Program-made: the position numbers and the translations under genes
The notes under the pieces: generated by a model
Database searches by the model: none
What the model was told of the DNA's origin: nothing
Seen by the model: only the letters and a program-made list of their open reading frames with translations
From: Ruminococcus flavefaciens
GTDB taxonomy: Bacteria > Bacillota > Clostridia > Oscillospirales > Ruminococcaceae
DNA: 64,000 nucleotides
Assembly: GCA_002373775.1 (NCBI GenBank)
Contig: DFJW01000061.1
Span: 39,769-103,768 of the forward strand
Reading direction: 5' to 3'
Shown: in pieces, positions 51,423 through 60,594 of the stretch
Position numbering within the stretch: the stretch's first letter is position 1
Layout: every line of letters starts with the position of its first letter

Positions 51423-52991
51423 TCAGTCTTTGCTCTTTCGCACTTCATGCGCAACTTCTCCGCCTTCGCCGCAGATGTGTATCTCTGCCTTTTCTCCTAT
51501 CCGTATCACCATGGAACTTAGCCTGAAAGCAGCCTTTTCTATCTCCTCTTCCACAGAATCGAATACACGGATGCAGTACTCAGAAGTATAAGCTGTGGAA
51601 GGCTCCCAGATGAGTTCAGCGGATACGCCTGTCCGACCAAGACAGCGCACTATATCATTCAGTGAAAGGTATAGTTCATTCATGTCTATCGTGCCGTTTT
51701 CCTGCTCGATCAGTCTCAGATTGCATCTGCGCTTCACATAAGTTCCGATGAGAGTCAGTTTTTTCAGCACGCTCTCTCTGCTGTCATCATCAGCCTCATC
51801 TATCAGTTCTTCCATAAGTGAAAGCTGACTTCCAACTTCAGAAGACAGCCGGTCGTATATCTGGTTCTGTGCCACTACAGCCGCTTCCTCCGAACGTGTA
51901 CGGAGTTCACGCTGTATCAGCGTCCCCTCTTCTTCCAGTTCCTTTGTAATAGTCTTCAGCTCTGAGATCGTTGAATACAGCGCGGATACGTCTTTCTGAT
52001 AGACCAGCGAACCGCTGTGCAGAGGATACAGATACATTTCCGTGCCCGATTCGTCTGCCACCATTTTCTCCTCTTTGAGCCTGAGGAACAGTTCATGGTC
52101 AAAGCTCTTTGCACGGTCTGATTTTATTATGGTCTCGCCGTTGTCGTCAATTATCCTCATGCCCGCTGTAGAACGCTTGAATACCATGCCGTACTGTGTG
52201 TTCACAGGAACTAATCCCAGCAGGATGCAGCATTCCCACGACATCACTTCGAGAAAATACAGCTTGGCAGTCAGCTCGATCAGCTCGTGTCTTGCTACGA
52301 AACCATTCACGAAATATGGCAGAACTTCCAGCGGCATTCCTATGCCGATGAGCAGTGGAAGCAGCTTTATATGCCGCTTTCCTTTTATCTGATGTGTTCG
52401 CTGATAGATTATAAGCATACGGAAGACTATCAGCATAGTCGCCAAGATCAGTATCAGGATTATCCCCACATTGGCATGAAAATAGAGATTTTCCCCCTCG
52501 CCCGGGAGTATCCGGAAGACGAAATGGTGATACTCATTGGTGAGCATGAGCAGAAGGAGCATCAGATCCGGTATCAGCAGGAGATACCATTTTTTCGATA
52601 TCCTGTACTGCTCTCCGCGGCTGAGTCCGAACGCAGCATACATACCGAACAGTGTGCTCAGCAGCAGCGGAAAACCTATGAAATAGCCCGTTATACGCAT
52701 GGAATGTACATTTTCGTACAGGAACGCCTCCTGGAACATCCTCACAGTCAGCCAGAACATCATCACATAACATTCAAGCCTCAGATACATTGTCATGCTC
52801 TTCTGAGTGATCCGGCTTTGCAGCGAATACAGCCAGCCGCTCATCAGCAGCATGTACACCGAATATACAACGAAAGGTCTTACCTGATCTCCAGGTAAAT
52901 AGGCGATACTGAGTTTTCTGTAAAGTGATACGGCACAGAGGAGGAGAAAAGCTCCGGCTATGCACAAATTGGTCTTCCTGTTCTCACTCAT
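51423..52991 (-). CDS. Seven-TM sensor protein with degenerate kinase-like C-terminus
   Basis: The 522-residue protein has about seven membrane helices in residues 5-255, of the kind found in 7TM histidine-kinase N-terminal sensors. A PAS-like segment (about 260-335; YGMVFKRSTAGMRIIDDNGE), a coiled coil (about 340-400) and a dimerisation-like helix (VAQNQIYDRLSSEVGSQLS) follow. The final 100 residues resemble an ATPase domain but lack a recognisable N-box Asn and G-box. It may therefore signal by pairing with the soluble kinase encoded next. RBS AAGGTG; 36 nt downstream of rsmI. Confidence 0.82.
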   Translation of the reverse strand: MSENRKTNLCIAGAFLLLCAVSLYRKLSIAYLPGDQVRPFVVYSVYMLLMSGWLYSLQSRITQKSMTMYLRLECYVMMFWLTVRMFQEAFLYENVHSMRITGYFIGFPLLLSTLFGMYAAFGLSRGEQYRISKKWYLLLIPDLMLLLLMLTNEYHHFVFRILPGEGENLYFHANVGIILILILATMLIVFRMLIIYQRTHQIKGKRHIKLLPLLIGIGMPLEVLPYFVNGFVARHELIELTAKLYFLEVMSWECCILLGLVPVNTQYGMVFKRSTAGMRIIDDNGETIIKSDRAKSFDHELFLRLKEEKMVADESGTEMYLYPLHSGSLVYQKDVSALYSTISELKTITKELEEEGTLIQRELRTRSEEAAVVAQNQIYDRLSSEVGSQLSLMEELIDEADDDSRESVLKKLTLIGTYVKRRCNLRLIEQENGTIDMNELYLSLNDIVRCLGRTGVSAELIWEPSTAYTSEYCIRVFDSVEEEIEKAAFRLSSMVIRIGEKAEIHICGEGGEVAHEVRKSKD

Positions 52992-53027
52992 AACACCTTC
53001 TCACTCCCCTATCTGTACTGATGCCGC

Positions 53028-53867
53028 TCAGCGTTCCTGACTGCCGCAGTACGCCGAATAGAGTTCACTCTTTCTGTATCCCGTTTCCTTAGCCACTTCA
53101 CGGCAGGCATCTGTCGGCTTTTCGCCCATGTCCACCAGCTGTCTCACCTGTGCAAGTGCTTCTTCTATCGTCAGTTTTTCGTCACTTTCGCCCGTTCTGC
53201 CTTCCACTACAAGGACATATTCGCCGCGCGGTTCATTGACGGAATAGTATTCCGCTGCTTCATCAAGCGTCATTCTCAGCACGTCTTCATGTATCTTGGT
53301 AAGTTCACGGCAGAGCGATATCCTTCTGTCTCCGCCGAAAGCTGAGCGCAGGTCGGCAAGCGTATTTTTCAGTTTATGCGGTGCTTCGTAGAATATCATC
53401 ACCGCAGTCTCATTGTGCAGCAGGTCAAGGCGCTCTTTCCGCTCTTTTTTCTGTACCGGAAGGAAGCCTTCAAATGTGAATCTGCGCACACTCAGTCCCG
53501 AAACTGCTGCCGCTGAAACTACGGCGCTCGGTCCGGGAACGACGCGAACTTCGATATCGTTCTCTGCACACAGCTTCACAAGAACCTCTCCCGGATCAGA
53601 TATACAGGGCATTCCTGCGTCAGTAACTATCCCGCAGCTCTCTCCTGCCATGAGCCTGTCTATTATCCTCTGTGCATCGGCAGAGGAACTGTGCTCATGA
53701 AAGCTCACGAGCTGCTTCTTTATCTCGTAATGGTTAAGCAGCTTCAGTGTTACGCGCGTGTCTTCCGCACAGATGAAATCCACTTCCTCCAGCATCCTGA
53801 GCTGTCTGAGAGTGATGTCTTCAAGATTTCCTATGGGTGTGCCAATTATATAAAGAGTACCGCTCAT
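53028..53867 (-). CDS. rsmI: 16S rRNA (cytidine1402-2'-O)-methyltransferase
   Basis: The 279-residue tetrapyrrole-methylase-fold enzyme 2'-O-methylates C1402 of 16S rRNA using SAM. Diagnostic motifs are GTLYIIGTPIGNLEDIT, CAEDTRVTLKLLNHY, SDAGMPCISDPG (SAM loop) and VPGPSAVVSAAAVSGL, with a C-terminal helical tail. It is the normal length. The ATG overlaps the upstream methyltransferase stop (ATGA), so the two are coupled. It closes the mnmA-led RNA-modification operon. Confidence 0.95.
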   Translation of the reverse strand: MSGTLYIIGTPIGNLEDITLRQLRMLEEVDFICAEDTRVTLKLLNHYEIKKQLVSFHEHSSSADAQRIIDRLMAGESCGIVTDAGMPCISDPGEVLVKLCAENDIEVRVVPGPSAVVSAAAVSGLSVRRFTFEGFLPVQKKERKERLDLLHNETAVMIFYEAPHKLKNTLADLRSAFGGDRRISLCRELTKIHEDVLRMTLDEAAEYYSVNEPRGEYVLVVEGRTGESDEKLTIEEALAQVRQLVDMGEKPTDACREVAKETGYRKSELYSAYCGSQER

Positions 53868-54586
53868 CCCTGCTCCTTTCCGGTATCGTATATCCTTTGC
53901 AGCTCAGGAGAGAATCCGTCACCACTGCGTATATACAGCTGAGGTTCAACTTTCATGAACGGCTTCGATCCCTTCTTTCCTTCGATAAGGAACAGCCACG
54001 GTGCTTCATCCGGGCATTTCGATACCATTCTCAGCCTTTTCGGTTCGATATCATGTTTCTTCATTGCAAATATCACGTCGCTCAGACGCTCAGGACGGTT
54101 GCAGACACAGAGTCTGCCTCCGTATTTCAGCAGTTTCTGAGCTGCCGCACATACGTCGTCTATGGTACACATTATCTCATGCCTTGCGATCTTCTGCGCT
54201 GTGATGACACTCTGGAATCCTGCGTTGTTCACCTTGTACGGCGGATTGCAGGTCACCAGATCAAGCTGTCCGAGCGGTGCGTCTTCCCAGAGTTCCTTCA
54301 GATCTGCACATACCGGGACTATGCCTGTGGTCTCACTGCGTTCAAGTCCCATTTTAAGCTGCTCTATCGCGCCTTCCTGTATATCCACGGCATATGTCAC
54401 CTTCGGCGGCATCTTCTTCTGCATGATGAGCGGGATTATACCGCATCCTGTGCCAAGATCGCATGCCTTGTCCTTCGCACGATACTGGCAGAAGTCCGCC
54501 AGCAGGAACGCATCCGTGCCGAATCTGTGGTCAGAGCTGGCACAGACATATATCTTATCTGTGAGTTTTTCGTATTTGTATTCCAT
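53864..54586 (-). CDS. TrmN6/YfiC-like N6-adenine methyltransferase
   Basis: The 240-residue Rossmann methyltransferase has the SAM loop CDLGTGCGIIPLIM (about 37-50), AVDIQEGA and the catalytic NPPY in LVTCNPPYK. This is the tRNA1(Val)-(adenine37-N6)-methyltransferase group, usually followed by rsmI in Firmicutes, exactly as here (4-nt overlap). The start at MEYKYEKLTD follows AAGGAAG. The target nucleotide is inferred from family and context. Confidence 0.9.
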   Translation of the reverse strand: MEYKYEKLTDKIYVCASSDHRFGTDAFLLADFCQYRAKDKACDLGTGCGIIPLIMQKKMPPKVTYAVDIQEGAIEQLKMGLERSETTGIVPVCADLKELWEDAPLGQLDLVTCNPPYKVNNAGFQSVITAQKIARHEIMCTIDDVCAAAQKLLKYGGRLCVCNRPERLSDVIFAMKKHDIEPKRLRMVSKCPDEAPWLFLIEGKKGSKPFMKVEPQLYIRSGDGFSPELQRIYDTGKEQG

Positions 54587-54595
54587 GTTACTTCC

Positions 54596-54940
54596 TTATC
54601 CACCTGAAAATGTGCGTATCACACTTATCGTTCCTATTATATGACTGTTGAAAATATCAAGTTCATCAGCCGGTATCCACAGTTCCTGATGATAGCTCCT
54701 GCCGACTGTCCTGACCTCGAACTTCGAGACATATCCGTCATCCACTTCAAACCTTGTCACAAAGCCTTTGCAGTCAGGAGCTGAGCTGACATTCCACCTC
54801 TCAGCTATCTCGGCAGCATACCTTTCGTTCAGCACCGGGTAGAATACAGGCTGCTCCGGCAATCTCGGAGGGAACTCCTTATATCCACTTTTTCTTATAA
54901 GGTCAAGCTCGGCGCTGCCAACAGGTCTGAACAGTATCAT
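54596..54940 (-). CDS. Small conserved protein (annotated elsewhere as ADP-ribosylation/crystallin J1)
   Basis: This 114-residue protein has a conserved pattern: ILFRPVGSAELDLIRKSGY, then FPPRLPEQPVFYPVLNERYA, then FVTRFEVDDGY, and HQELWIPADELDIFN near the end. I recall similar small proteins labelled ADP-ribosylation/crystallin J1 in clostridial genomes. That label is weak and no catalytic residues can be named. It overlaps the mnmA stop by four bases and precedes the methyltransferase by nine, so it belongs to the RNA-modification operon by position. Confidence 0.75.
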   Translation of the reverse strand: MILFRPVGSAELDLIRKSGYKEFPPRLPEQPVFYPVLNERYAAEIAERWNVSSAPDCKGFVTRFEVDDGYVSKFEVRTVGRSYHQELWIPADELDIFNSHIIGTISVIRTFSGG

Positions 54941-56013
54941 ACTATCGTACCTCCGCCCACAACTATATCGCCGTCATACAGCACAACTGCCTGTCCACTG
55001 GTGACCGCCCTCTGGGGTTCGTCGAATTCCACCATGTATTCGCCGTTTCCCAGATATGAGACCACAGCCGGCTGTTCCTTCTGACTGTATCGTGTCTTCG
55101 CTGTCACACGCATCGGTGCATCCAGCTTTTCAACTGATATGAGGTTGAAATCATCAGTGACAAGGCTTTTCGTATAAAGATCACTCTCTTCACCCAGCAC
55201 AACTGTATTCGCGTCCATATCCTTCCTTACTACATAAAGAGGATGTCCTACCGCCACTCCAAGTCCTTTTCTCTGTCCTATGGTGTAGTTAATGATGCCT
55301 TTGTGTCTGCCAAGTACTTTTCCGTCCGTGCTCACAAAATCCCCCTGCGGCGGTTCTTCACCGGAAAAACGCCTGATGAAAGCGGCGTAGTCTCCGTCCG
55401 GGACAAAGCATATATCCTGACTGTCGGGCTTGTCCGAATTGACCAGACCTGCCTTTTCCGCAAGTTCACGGACCTGCGTCTTGTTAAGTCCGCCAAGAGG
55501 GAACAACGTATGCGAAAGCTGCTCCTGTGTAAGCGAATACAGCACATATGTCTGGTCCTTGCTCCTGTCAGCGGGACGTTTCAGCAGCCAGCGTCCCCGG
55601 TCAGCATCATATTCACAGACCGCATAATGTCCGGTGGCTATCTTGTCGTATCCAAGTTCAAGAGCGCGTCTCAGCATCTTATCGAACTTGACGTGGCGAT
55701 TGCACTCTATACACGGATTAGGCGTCCTTCCGCTCAGATAGCTGTCCGCAAAATCCTGCATCACATGCTCGCGGAAGCAGTCTTTGAAATTGAAAACAAG
55801 ATGCTCGAATCCGAGCCTGTATGCCACGCTCCTTGCGTCCATGACATCCGAGAGCGCACAGCAGGTCTTTCCCTCTTTCTGTGCCTCATCTATATCCTCA
55901 TCTGAAAAGAGCTTCAGTGTCACTCCCATGACCTCAAACCCCTGATCCCTCAGAAGCATTGCTGCTACAGAGCTGTCAACTCCTCCGCTCATTCCAACCA
56001 TCACTTTTTCCAT
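54937..56013 (-). CDS. mnmA: tRNA 2-thiouridylase MnmA
   Basis: The 358-residue enzyme thiolates U34 of tRNA Lys, Glu and Gln. It has the PP-loop MSGGVDSSVAAMLL (about 8-21), the first catalytic Cys in TPNPCIECNRHVKFD, the second Cys in DSQDICFVPDGDYA, and the C-terminal beta barrel. The start at MEKVMVGMSGG follows AAGGGAACGGG. An in-frame ATG 20 codons earlier would add an extension not usual for MnmA. It heads the operon with the small protein, the methyltransferase and rsmI. Confidence 0.94.
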   Translation of the reverse strand: MEKVMVGMSGGVDSSVAAMLLRDQGFEVMGVTLKLFSDEDIDEAQKEGKTCCALSDVMDARSVAYRLGFEHLVFNFKDCFREHVMQDFADSYLSGRTPNPCIECNRHVKFDKMLRRALELGYDKIATGHYAVCEYDADRGRWLLKRPADRSKDQTYVLYSLTQEQLSHTLFPLGGLNKTQVRELAEKAGLVNSDKPDSQDICFVPDGDYAAFIRRFSGEEPPQGDFVSTDGKVLGRHKGIINYTIGQRKGLGVAVGHPLYVVRKDMDANTVVLGEESDLYTKSLVTDDFNLISVEKLDAPMRVTAKTRYSQKEQPAVVSYLGNGEYMVEFDEPQRAVTSGQAVVLYDGDIVVGGGTIV

Positions 56014-56089
56014 ATCCCGTTCCCTTTTCCTGTTTATTTCCGCTTGTGTCCGCGGTCTGTCAGCATTATCCATTTTTGTCTCAATAATT

Positions 56090-56113
56090 AAGGGCGGTCA
56101 TTGTCCGCCCTTA
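56090..56113 (-). terminator. Hairpin at the end of the HAD gene
   Basis: The stem AAGGGCGG / CCGCCCTT with a 7-nt loop overlaps the HAD stop codon. On the minus strand it is followed by AATTATTG rather than a T-run. It is a weak terminator or partial attenuator before mnmA. Confidence 0.5.
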
Positions 56114-56758
56114 CATGAAGTTGAACATCTCATCAAGAGACATTATATATTTGTCCGCAGCTTTCTCAATCTGACTGCGCTCAGGTGCAGAGTAATCGTC
56201 AAAGATACCGACTGTGAAGAAACCGGCAGCAGAAGCAGTTTCGATACAGTGCAGCGAATCTTCGACTACCATTGTCTCATCAGGAGCACATCCCATACGT
56301 CCGGCGCATCCGAGGAAAATATCCGGGCACATCTTTCCGCTGGGATACTCAGCATCTGTGGCGATAAAGCGGAACCTGTCAAATATACCGCAGCGTTTCA
56401 GCACTGCTTCCGCAAGTCCGCGGTATGTAGCTGTCGCGACACAATACGGTATGCCAAGCCCGTCAAGACGGTCAAGCGTCTCGTGAACATGCGGTTTGAG
56501 CTGTATATTATGCTCGTATTCGTCCCGTACAAGCTCTTCTATGCGGCCGATGACATACTCTTTTGTGTGAGGCATCCTGAATTCGCTGATGAAATACTGC
56601 GCAGCTTCATCAACTGTCAGCTTCCGCATTATATCCGATATGTCGGCTGGAGGCTCTTTCACTCCGTTTTCAAGCAGGAACTTCCTGTCTATGCTGCTCC
56701 ATATGCTCATAGAATCAATGAGCGTTCCGTCCAGATCAAAGATCACGCTTCTTATCAT
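56111..56758 (-). CDS. HAD-superfamily phosphatase (beta-phosphoglucomutase-like)
   Basis: The 215-residue subfamily IA HAD protein has motif I DLDGTLIDSM, an alpha-helical cap (about 15-85), motif II VATATYRG, and a Lys in YPSGKMCPDIFLG. Motif IV is VVEDSLHCIETASAAGF. It resembles beta-phosphoglucomutase and sugar-phosphate phosphatases, but substrate cannot be fixed. The start overlaps the upstream peptidase gene by four bases (ATGA). Confidence 0.9.
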   Translation of the reverse strand: MIRSVIFDLDGTLIDSMSIWSSIDRKFLLENGVKEPPADISDIMRKLTVDEAAQYFISEFRMPHTKEYVIGRIEELVRDEYEHNIQLKPHVHETLDRLDGLGIPYCVATATYRGLAEAVLKRCGIFDRFRFIATDAEYPSGKMCPDIFLGCAGRMGCAPDETMVVEDSLHCIETASAAGFFTVGIFDDYSAPERSQIEKAADKYIMSLDEMFNFM

Positions 56759-57768
56759 CGTTCTTCTTCCGGTACCGGAGCTTCTTCATACACATATATT
56801 TCATCCGTGACATCTTCCACTGCCACCTGTTCTTTTTCCTTCTGCTCATTATAGCTGAGACATGTTATGCTTTTTTCAGCTTCCGTGGTGATGTGATGCC
56901 CTTCAGTGGAAGCATCTCCGCATATCACGACTGCCTGCTTGCCAAGAACATCGTACATGCGGTTGAACTGAGAGAGCGAGTATGTCACATTGCCATTCAG
57001 AGGATCTGCTGCGTACACTGTATCTTCCGCCTTGTCGTATCCGTATATGACCATGCAGTGCTGCCACCAGTCAAAATAGAAGTCCTCTCCGTTTCCGGCT
57101 GTCCATACAAGCTCCGGATAGGATTCGTGAAGATCTATAGTGGTCCACACCAAAACAGGTCTGCCCTCTGATATCTGCCAGAAAAGATCACTGAACTCCG
57201 TACCTGTCAGGTCAACTCCGTAGCATGGCGAATCGACTGATGCAAAGTACTTGTCCGCTGTCTGCACTATGACGTTGGCATTGCATCCGAAACCGTCGTA
57301 TCTCGGATCTCCGATATATGCCTCATCCATCAGTGTATATCCTGCAAGATCTATGGGCATGAAATCAAATGCCATAGTCATTTTATCAACATCGAATCCA
57401 AGATAATTCAGTGTCTCTGTAAGAGAAGTTATCTCACATCCTGACGGGAGTTCCGGTTCCTGAAGTACGGTCTCAAAACCTTCTATGACGTATTTATCGG
57501 GGATGCTGTATCCTTCCGGAGTGATGACATCCATTGAAAACGGCTCTGTTTCAGGCTCTGTTGCAATAGTTGTCGTATTCTCTTCCGGTGCTCCGGTCAC
57601 AGACAGTCTTCCTGTATCAGCCTGTGGAGCTGAAGCAGTATTGCCGCCCTGTGTATACGCAGAAGCATCTTCAGACTGTGGATGTGCTGATTCCACAGTG
57701 CTTCCGCATGATGCCAGTGAAACGCTCATCAGTAGCGATGCTGCAAATCCGGCAAGTTTCCTATTCAT
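56755..57768 (-). CDS. Lipoprotein with C39-like cysteine peptidase domain
   Basis: The 337-residue lipoprotein (lipobox SLASC, Cys21) has a low-complexity linker (about 25-100) and a papain-fold peptidase C39-like domain (about 120-310). Catalytic Cys is in LPSGCEITSLTETLNYLG, His in WWQHCMVIYGYD and Asp in AADPLNGNVTYS. Family 2 members are surface proteins of unknown substrate, distinct from bacteriocin-exporter peptidases. The start is nine bases after GGAG. It lies six bases after tmcAL and overlaps the HAD gene. Confidence 0.87.
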   Translation of the reverse strand: MNRKLAGFAASLLMSVSLASCGSTVESAHPQSEDASAYTQGGNTASAPQADTGRLSVTGAPEENTTTIATEPETEPFSMDVITPEGYSIPDKYVIEGFETVLQEPELPSGCEITSLTETLNYLGFDVDKMTMAFDFMPIDLAGYTLMDEAYIGDPRYDGFGCNANVIVQTADKYFASVDSPCYGVDLTGTEFSDLFWQISEGRPVLVWTTIDLHESYPELVWTAGNGEDFYFDWWQHCMVIYGYDKAEDTVYAADPLNGNVTYSLSQFNRMYDVLGKQAVVICGDASTEGHHITTEAEKSITCLSYNEQKEKEQVAVEDVTDEIYVYEEAPVPEEER

Positions 57769-57774
57769 TCAGTA

Positions 57775-58977
57775 TTACTCCATATCTATCATTATTTTGG
57801 CTCTGTAATCCTTTTGTGCGGACGTTACCGTTTCCAGTGCAAGGCCATAGACATCAGAAGCTCTTATCTCAAGTTCAGCAAAACGCTCGGCGGTCTCATT
57901 TATCTGAGAAAGCTTTGCTATGGAAGCAGCATAGGGTATCTTTGCAACTCCCTTTGCCTGTGCAAGTATCTCCTTGCCGCGCTCGTTGAATGCAAGTATC
58001 CTTCCGTAAGGAGGAAGCGACTTCATATCTTCCTTGGTGATGCCTATTAGCAGCGCCAGCATTATGCGGCGTATGCGTGCCATAGTATATCTCTTTGTCT
58101 TTACTGTAAACAGCAGTTCGTCCAGTGAACCAGACATACGAGCTCCGTATATCCTGTGTTCAAGCCCCTGTCCGACATCGCTTATGGATGCTATCTCGTC
58201 AGCAGAAGTGCTTCTCAGCTTGTAAAGCAGCACTCTCTCAAGTCTGCTCAGTGAAGCGAGTTCGCCTTTCCTGCCTGCCTCGGCTATCGCCTCAGCCCAT
58301 ATGTCAGTTGTATAAGCACTTATGGCAGATGCGCTTTTCTCCGTCGCCAGCTTCTCGCGTATAAACGATGCACTTGCATACCCGCCTTCCGCTATGCCGC
58401 TGTCATGGGCTGTGCTCACCCTTTTCACAGTGAATGGCGCCATGCCGGATGTGAACTTCTTCAGTGCGCGCATGTATTCAATAGCCAGAAGATTATTAGG
58501 CTCCGAGATTATCTCGGCTGCCTCGGGATCAATGCCGTTTATCACAGAGCTCAGAGCCCTCGGATAAGTATAGCCCTTCTCCATAATGCTGCGTATCTCA
58601 TCTGCATGCGTCATTGCTGTTATCTCGACTGTATCCATTGCCTTTGTCAGCTTATCAGCATCTCCGCATTCGCTGCCGAACGACAGCTCCTCCACTACTC
58701 CGAGTGAATCCAGCAGATATACTGCACCGCTGGCAAAATTCTCGGCGGACGACAGACAGTACTGCACCGGCAGCTCTATCACAAGATCTGCTCCCGAACG
58801 CACTGCAAGTCTCGCCCTCTCCAGCTTATCCATAACAGCTGTGTCGCCGCGCTGCACAAAATTGCCGCTCATTACCGCAACTATATGCGTAGCGCCGTTT
58901 TTTCTCGTCTGTTCTATGTGGTAAAGATGTCCGTTATGGAACGGATTGTATTCACAGATGATACCGCTGATTTTCAT
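57775..58977 (-). CDS. tmcAL: tRNA(Met) cytidine acetate ligase
   Basis: The 400-residue enzyme uses acetate and ATP to make N4-acetylcytidine at the wobble position of elongator tRNA-Met. The nucleotidyltransferase-type N-terminus shows IICEYNPFHNGHLYHIEQTR and VMSGNFVQRGDTAVMDK, then GADLVIELPVQYCLSSAE. The RNA-binding C-terminus contains RIRRIMLALLIGI. The start MKISGIICEYNP follows GAGGTAG. It is divergent from ackA; the acetate link between the two products is noteworthy, though adjacency is common in Firmicutes. Confidence 0.92.
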   Translation of the reverse strand: MKISGIICEYNPFHNGHLYHIEQTRKNGATHIVAVMSGNFVQRGDTAVMDKLERARLAVRSGADLVIELPVQYCLSSAENFASGAVYLLDSLGVVEELSFGSECGDADKLTKAMDTVEITAMTHADEIRSIMEKGYTYPRALSSVINGIDPEAAEIISEPNNLLAIEYMRALKKFTSGMAPFTVKRVSTAHDSGIAEGGYASASFIREKLATEKSASAISAYTTDIWAEAIAEAGRKGELASLSRLERVLLYKLRSTSADEIASISDVGQGLEHRIYGARMSGSLDELLFTVKTKRYTMARIRRIMLALLIGITKEDMKSLPPYGRILAFNERGKEILAQAKGVAKIPYAASIAKLSQINETAERFAELEIRASDVYGLALETVTSAQKDYRAKIMIDME

Positions 58978-59116
58978 TTTACTACCTCTTTTCATAAAAT
59001 TCAATGGTTTTTTATAAAAATTCATTTATTGCACATCTAATTTGTCAAATCCGGTAATAATCTGCCTGTTTTGCGCATTTTTTTAGGATGTATTGAGACA
59101 AATTTGCGAAAAGGAC

Positions 59117-59144
59117 TTGCAATTTCCCGAAAATGGTATATAAT
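59117..59144 (+). promoter_or_regulatory. Promoter of ackA
   Basis: TTGCAA and TATAAT are 16 nt apart, about 30 nt ahead of the ribosome site GAAAGGA. Confidence 0.78.
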
Positions 59145-59180
59145 AGTAAATGCAAAATATATTTGAAAGGAATTAGATAT

Positions 59181-60380
59181 ATGATAATCTTAGTTGTTAA
59201 TGCAGGAAGCTCATCCCTCAAGTATCAGCTCATCGACATGAAGGACGAGAGCGTTATCGCAAAGGGCAACTGCGACCGTATCGGTATCGACGGTCACATC
59301 GCTCACAAGACAAGCGACGGCAGAACATATGATGCTGACTGCTCATTCCCCACTCATACAGAAGCTTTCATGAAGCTCGTTGAGACTCTCACATCAGGCG
59401 ATGCAAAGGTGATCGACAGCATGGACGAGATCTCAGCAGTAGGTCACAGAATAGTACAGGGTGCTGATGTGTTCGACAAGTCTGTTCTCGTTACTGACGA
59501 GATAATCGACAAGATCGACGAGCTCCGCGAACTCGCTCCCGTACACAACCATGCTCACGCACTGGCTCTCCGTGCATGCAAGAGCGTTATCCCCGCAAGT
59601 GTTCCTCAGGTCGTTGTATTCGATACAGCATTCCACCAGACAATGCCTCCCAAGGCTTATATGTTCGGTCTCCCCTATGATGACTATGAGACTCTCCATG
59701 TAAGAAAGTACGGTTTCCACGGCACATCACACAGATTCGTTTCCAAGGCTCTCGCTGAGGCTATGGGCAAGGATGTCAAGGACCTCAAGATCGTTTCATG
59801 TCACCTCGGCAACGGTTCTTCTATCACTGCTGTTGACGGCGGAAAGTCCGTTGATACATCTATGGGATTCACTCCCCTCGACGGTGTAGTTATGGGTACA
59901 AGAACAGGTGCAGTTGATCCTTCAGCTGTTACTTTCGTTGCTGACAAGCACCACTTCACACCTTCCGAGATGAGCGAGTACATGAACAAGAAGTCCGGCT
60001 TCCTCGGAGTTTCCGGCGTTGGTTCAGACAACCGTGACGTTCAGGCTGCTGCTAACGAGGGCAACTCAAGAGCTCAGCTCGTTTCCGACATGCTCACATA
60101 TGAGATCAAGAAGTACATCGGTTCATATGCTGCTGCTATGAACGGTCTTGATGCTATCCTCTTCACTGGCGGTATTGGTGAAAACTCATGGGAAGTAAGA
60201 GAAGGCGTTTGTGAGGATATGGACTACTTCGGAATCAAGATCGACAAGGAACTCAACAAGTCCGTAAGAGGAAAGCTCACTAAGCTCTCAACTCCTGATT
60301 CAAAGGTCGAAGTATGGATCGTTCCTACAAATGAGGAACTCCTCATCGCAAGAGATACACTTGAGCTCATCTCCAAGTAA
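59181..60380 (+). CDS. ackA: Acetate kinase
   Basis: The 399-residue ASKHA-fold kinase interconverts acetyl phosphate + ADP and acetate + ATP. It shows ILVVNAGSSSLKYQLID (phosphate 1), VGHRIVQGAD, FDTAFHQTMPPKAYMFGLP, KYGFHGTSHRFVS, CHLGNGSSITAV and DAILFTGGIGENS. The start MIILVVNAGSS follows GAAAGGAA. Codon usage is strongly biased (many CTC, AAG, GGT), consistent with high expression in a fermenter. No pta lies beside it. Confidence 0.97.
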   Translation: MIILVVNAGSSSLKYQLIDMKDESVIAKGNCDRIGIDGHIAHKTSDGRTYDADCSFPTHTEAFMKLVETLTSGDAKVIDSMDEISAVGHRIVQGADVFDKSVLVTDEIIDKIDELRELAPVHNHAHALALRACKSVIPASVPQVVVFDTAFHQTMPPKAYMFGLPYDDYETLHVRKYGFHGTSHRFVSKALAEAMGKDVKDLKIVSCHLGNGSSITAVDGGKSVDTSMGFTPLDGVVMGTRTGAVDPSAVTFVADKHHFTPSEMSEYMNKKSGFLGVSGVGSDNRDVQAAANEGNSRAQLVSDMLTYEIKKYIGSYAAAMNGLDAILFTGGIGENSWEVREGVCEDMDYFGIKIDKELNKSVRGKLTKLSTPDSKVEVWIVPTNEELLIARDTLELISK

Positions 60381-60384
60381 TATC

Positions 60385-60478
60385 ATTATATCATAGAATT
60401 ACGAAAATAGCAAGAGACGCAGAAAAAAACTTGCCGTCCATAAAGCTGTTCCGTGATAAATGATGCAGCGTCACGCTG
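60385..60478 (-). repeat. Promoter-bearing dispersed repeat, copy B (points into ackA)
   Basis: Read on the minus strand it begins AGCGTGACGCTGC, contains AAGTTTTTTTCTGCGTCTC and ends TTGCTA-N17-TATAAT. It matches copy A nearly end to end. The -10 lies five bases past the ackA stop, so any transcript would run antisense through ackA. Confidence 0.78.
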
Positions 60479-60486
60479 GTTATATC

Positions 60487-60516
60487 CGGCTGTCCTTAAC
60501 TGGGCAGCCGTTTTTT
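60487..60516 (+). terminator. Terminator of ackA
   Basis: The stem CGGCTG..CC / GG..CAGCCG is followed by TTTTTT, about 105 nt past the ackA stop and just beyond repeat copy B. Confidence 0.85.
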
Positions 60517-60594
60517 ATGTTACATTCCGGCTTTCTGACATGAATATTATTATATGACGGCAATTACAGTTCGCGGCATAGTTACGCAAACCAC

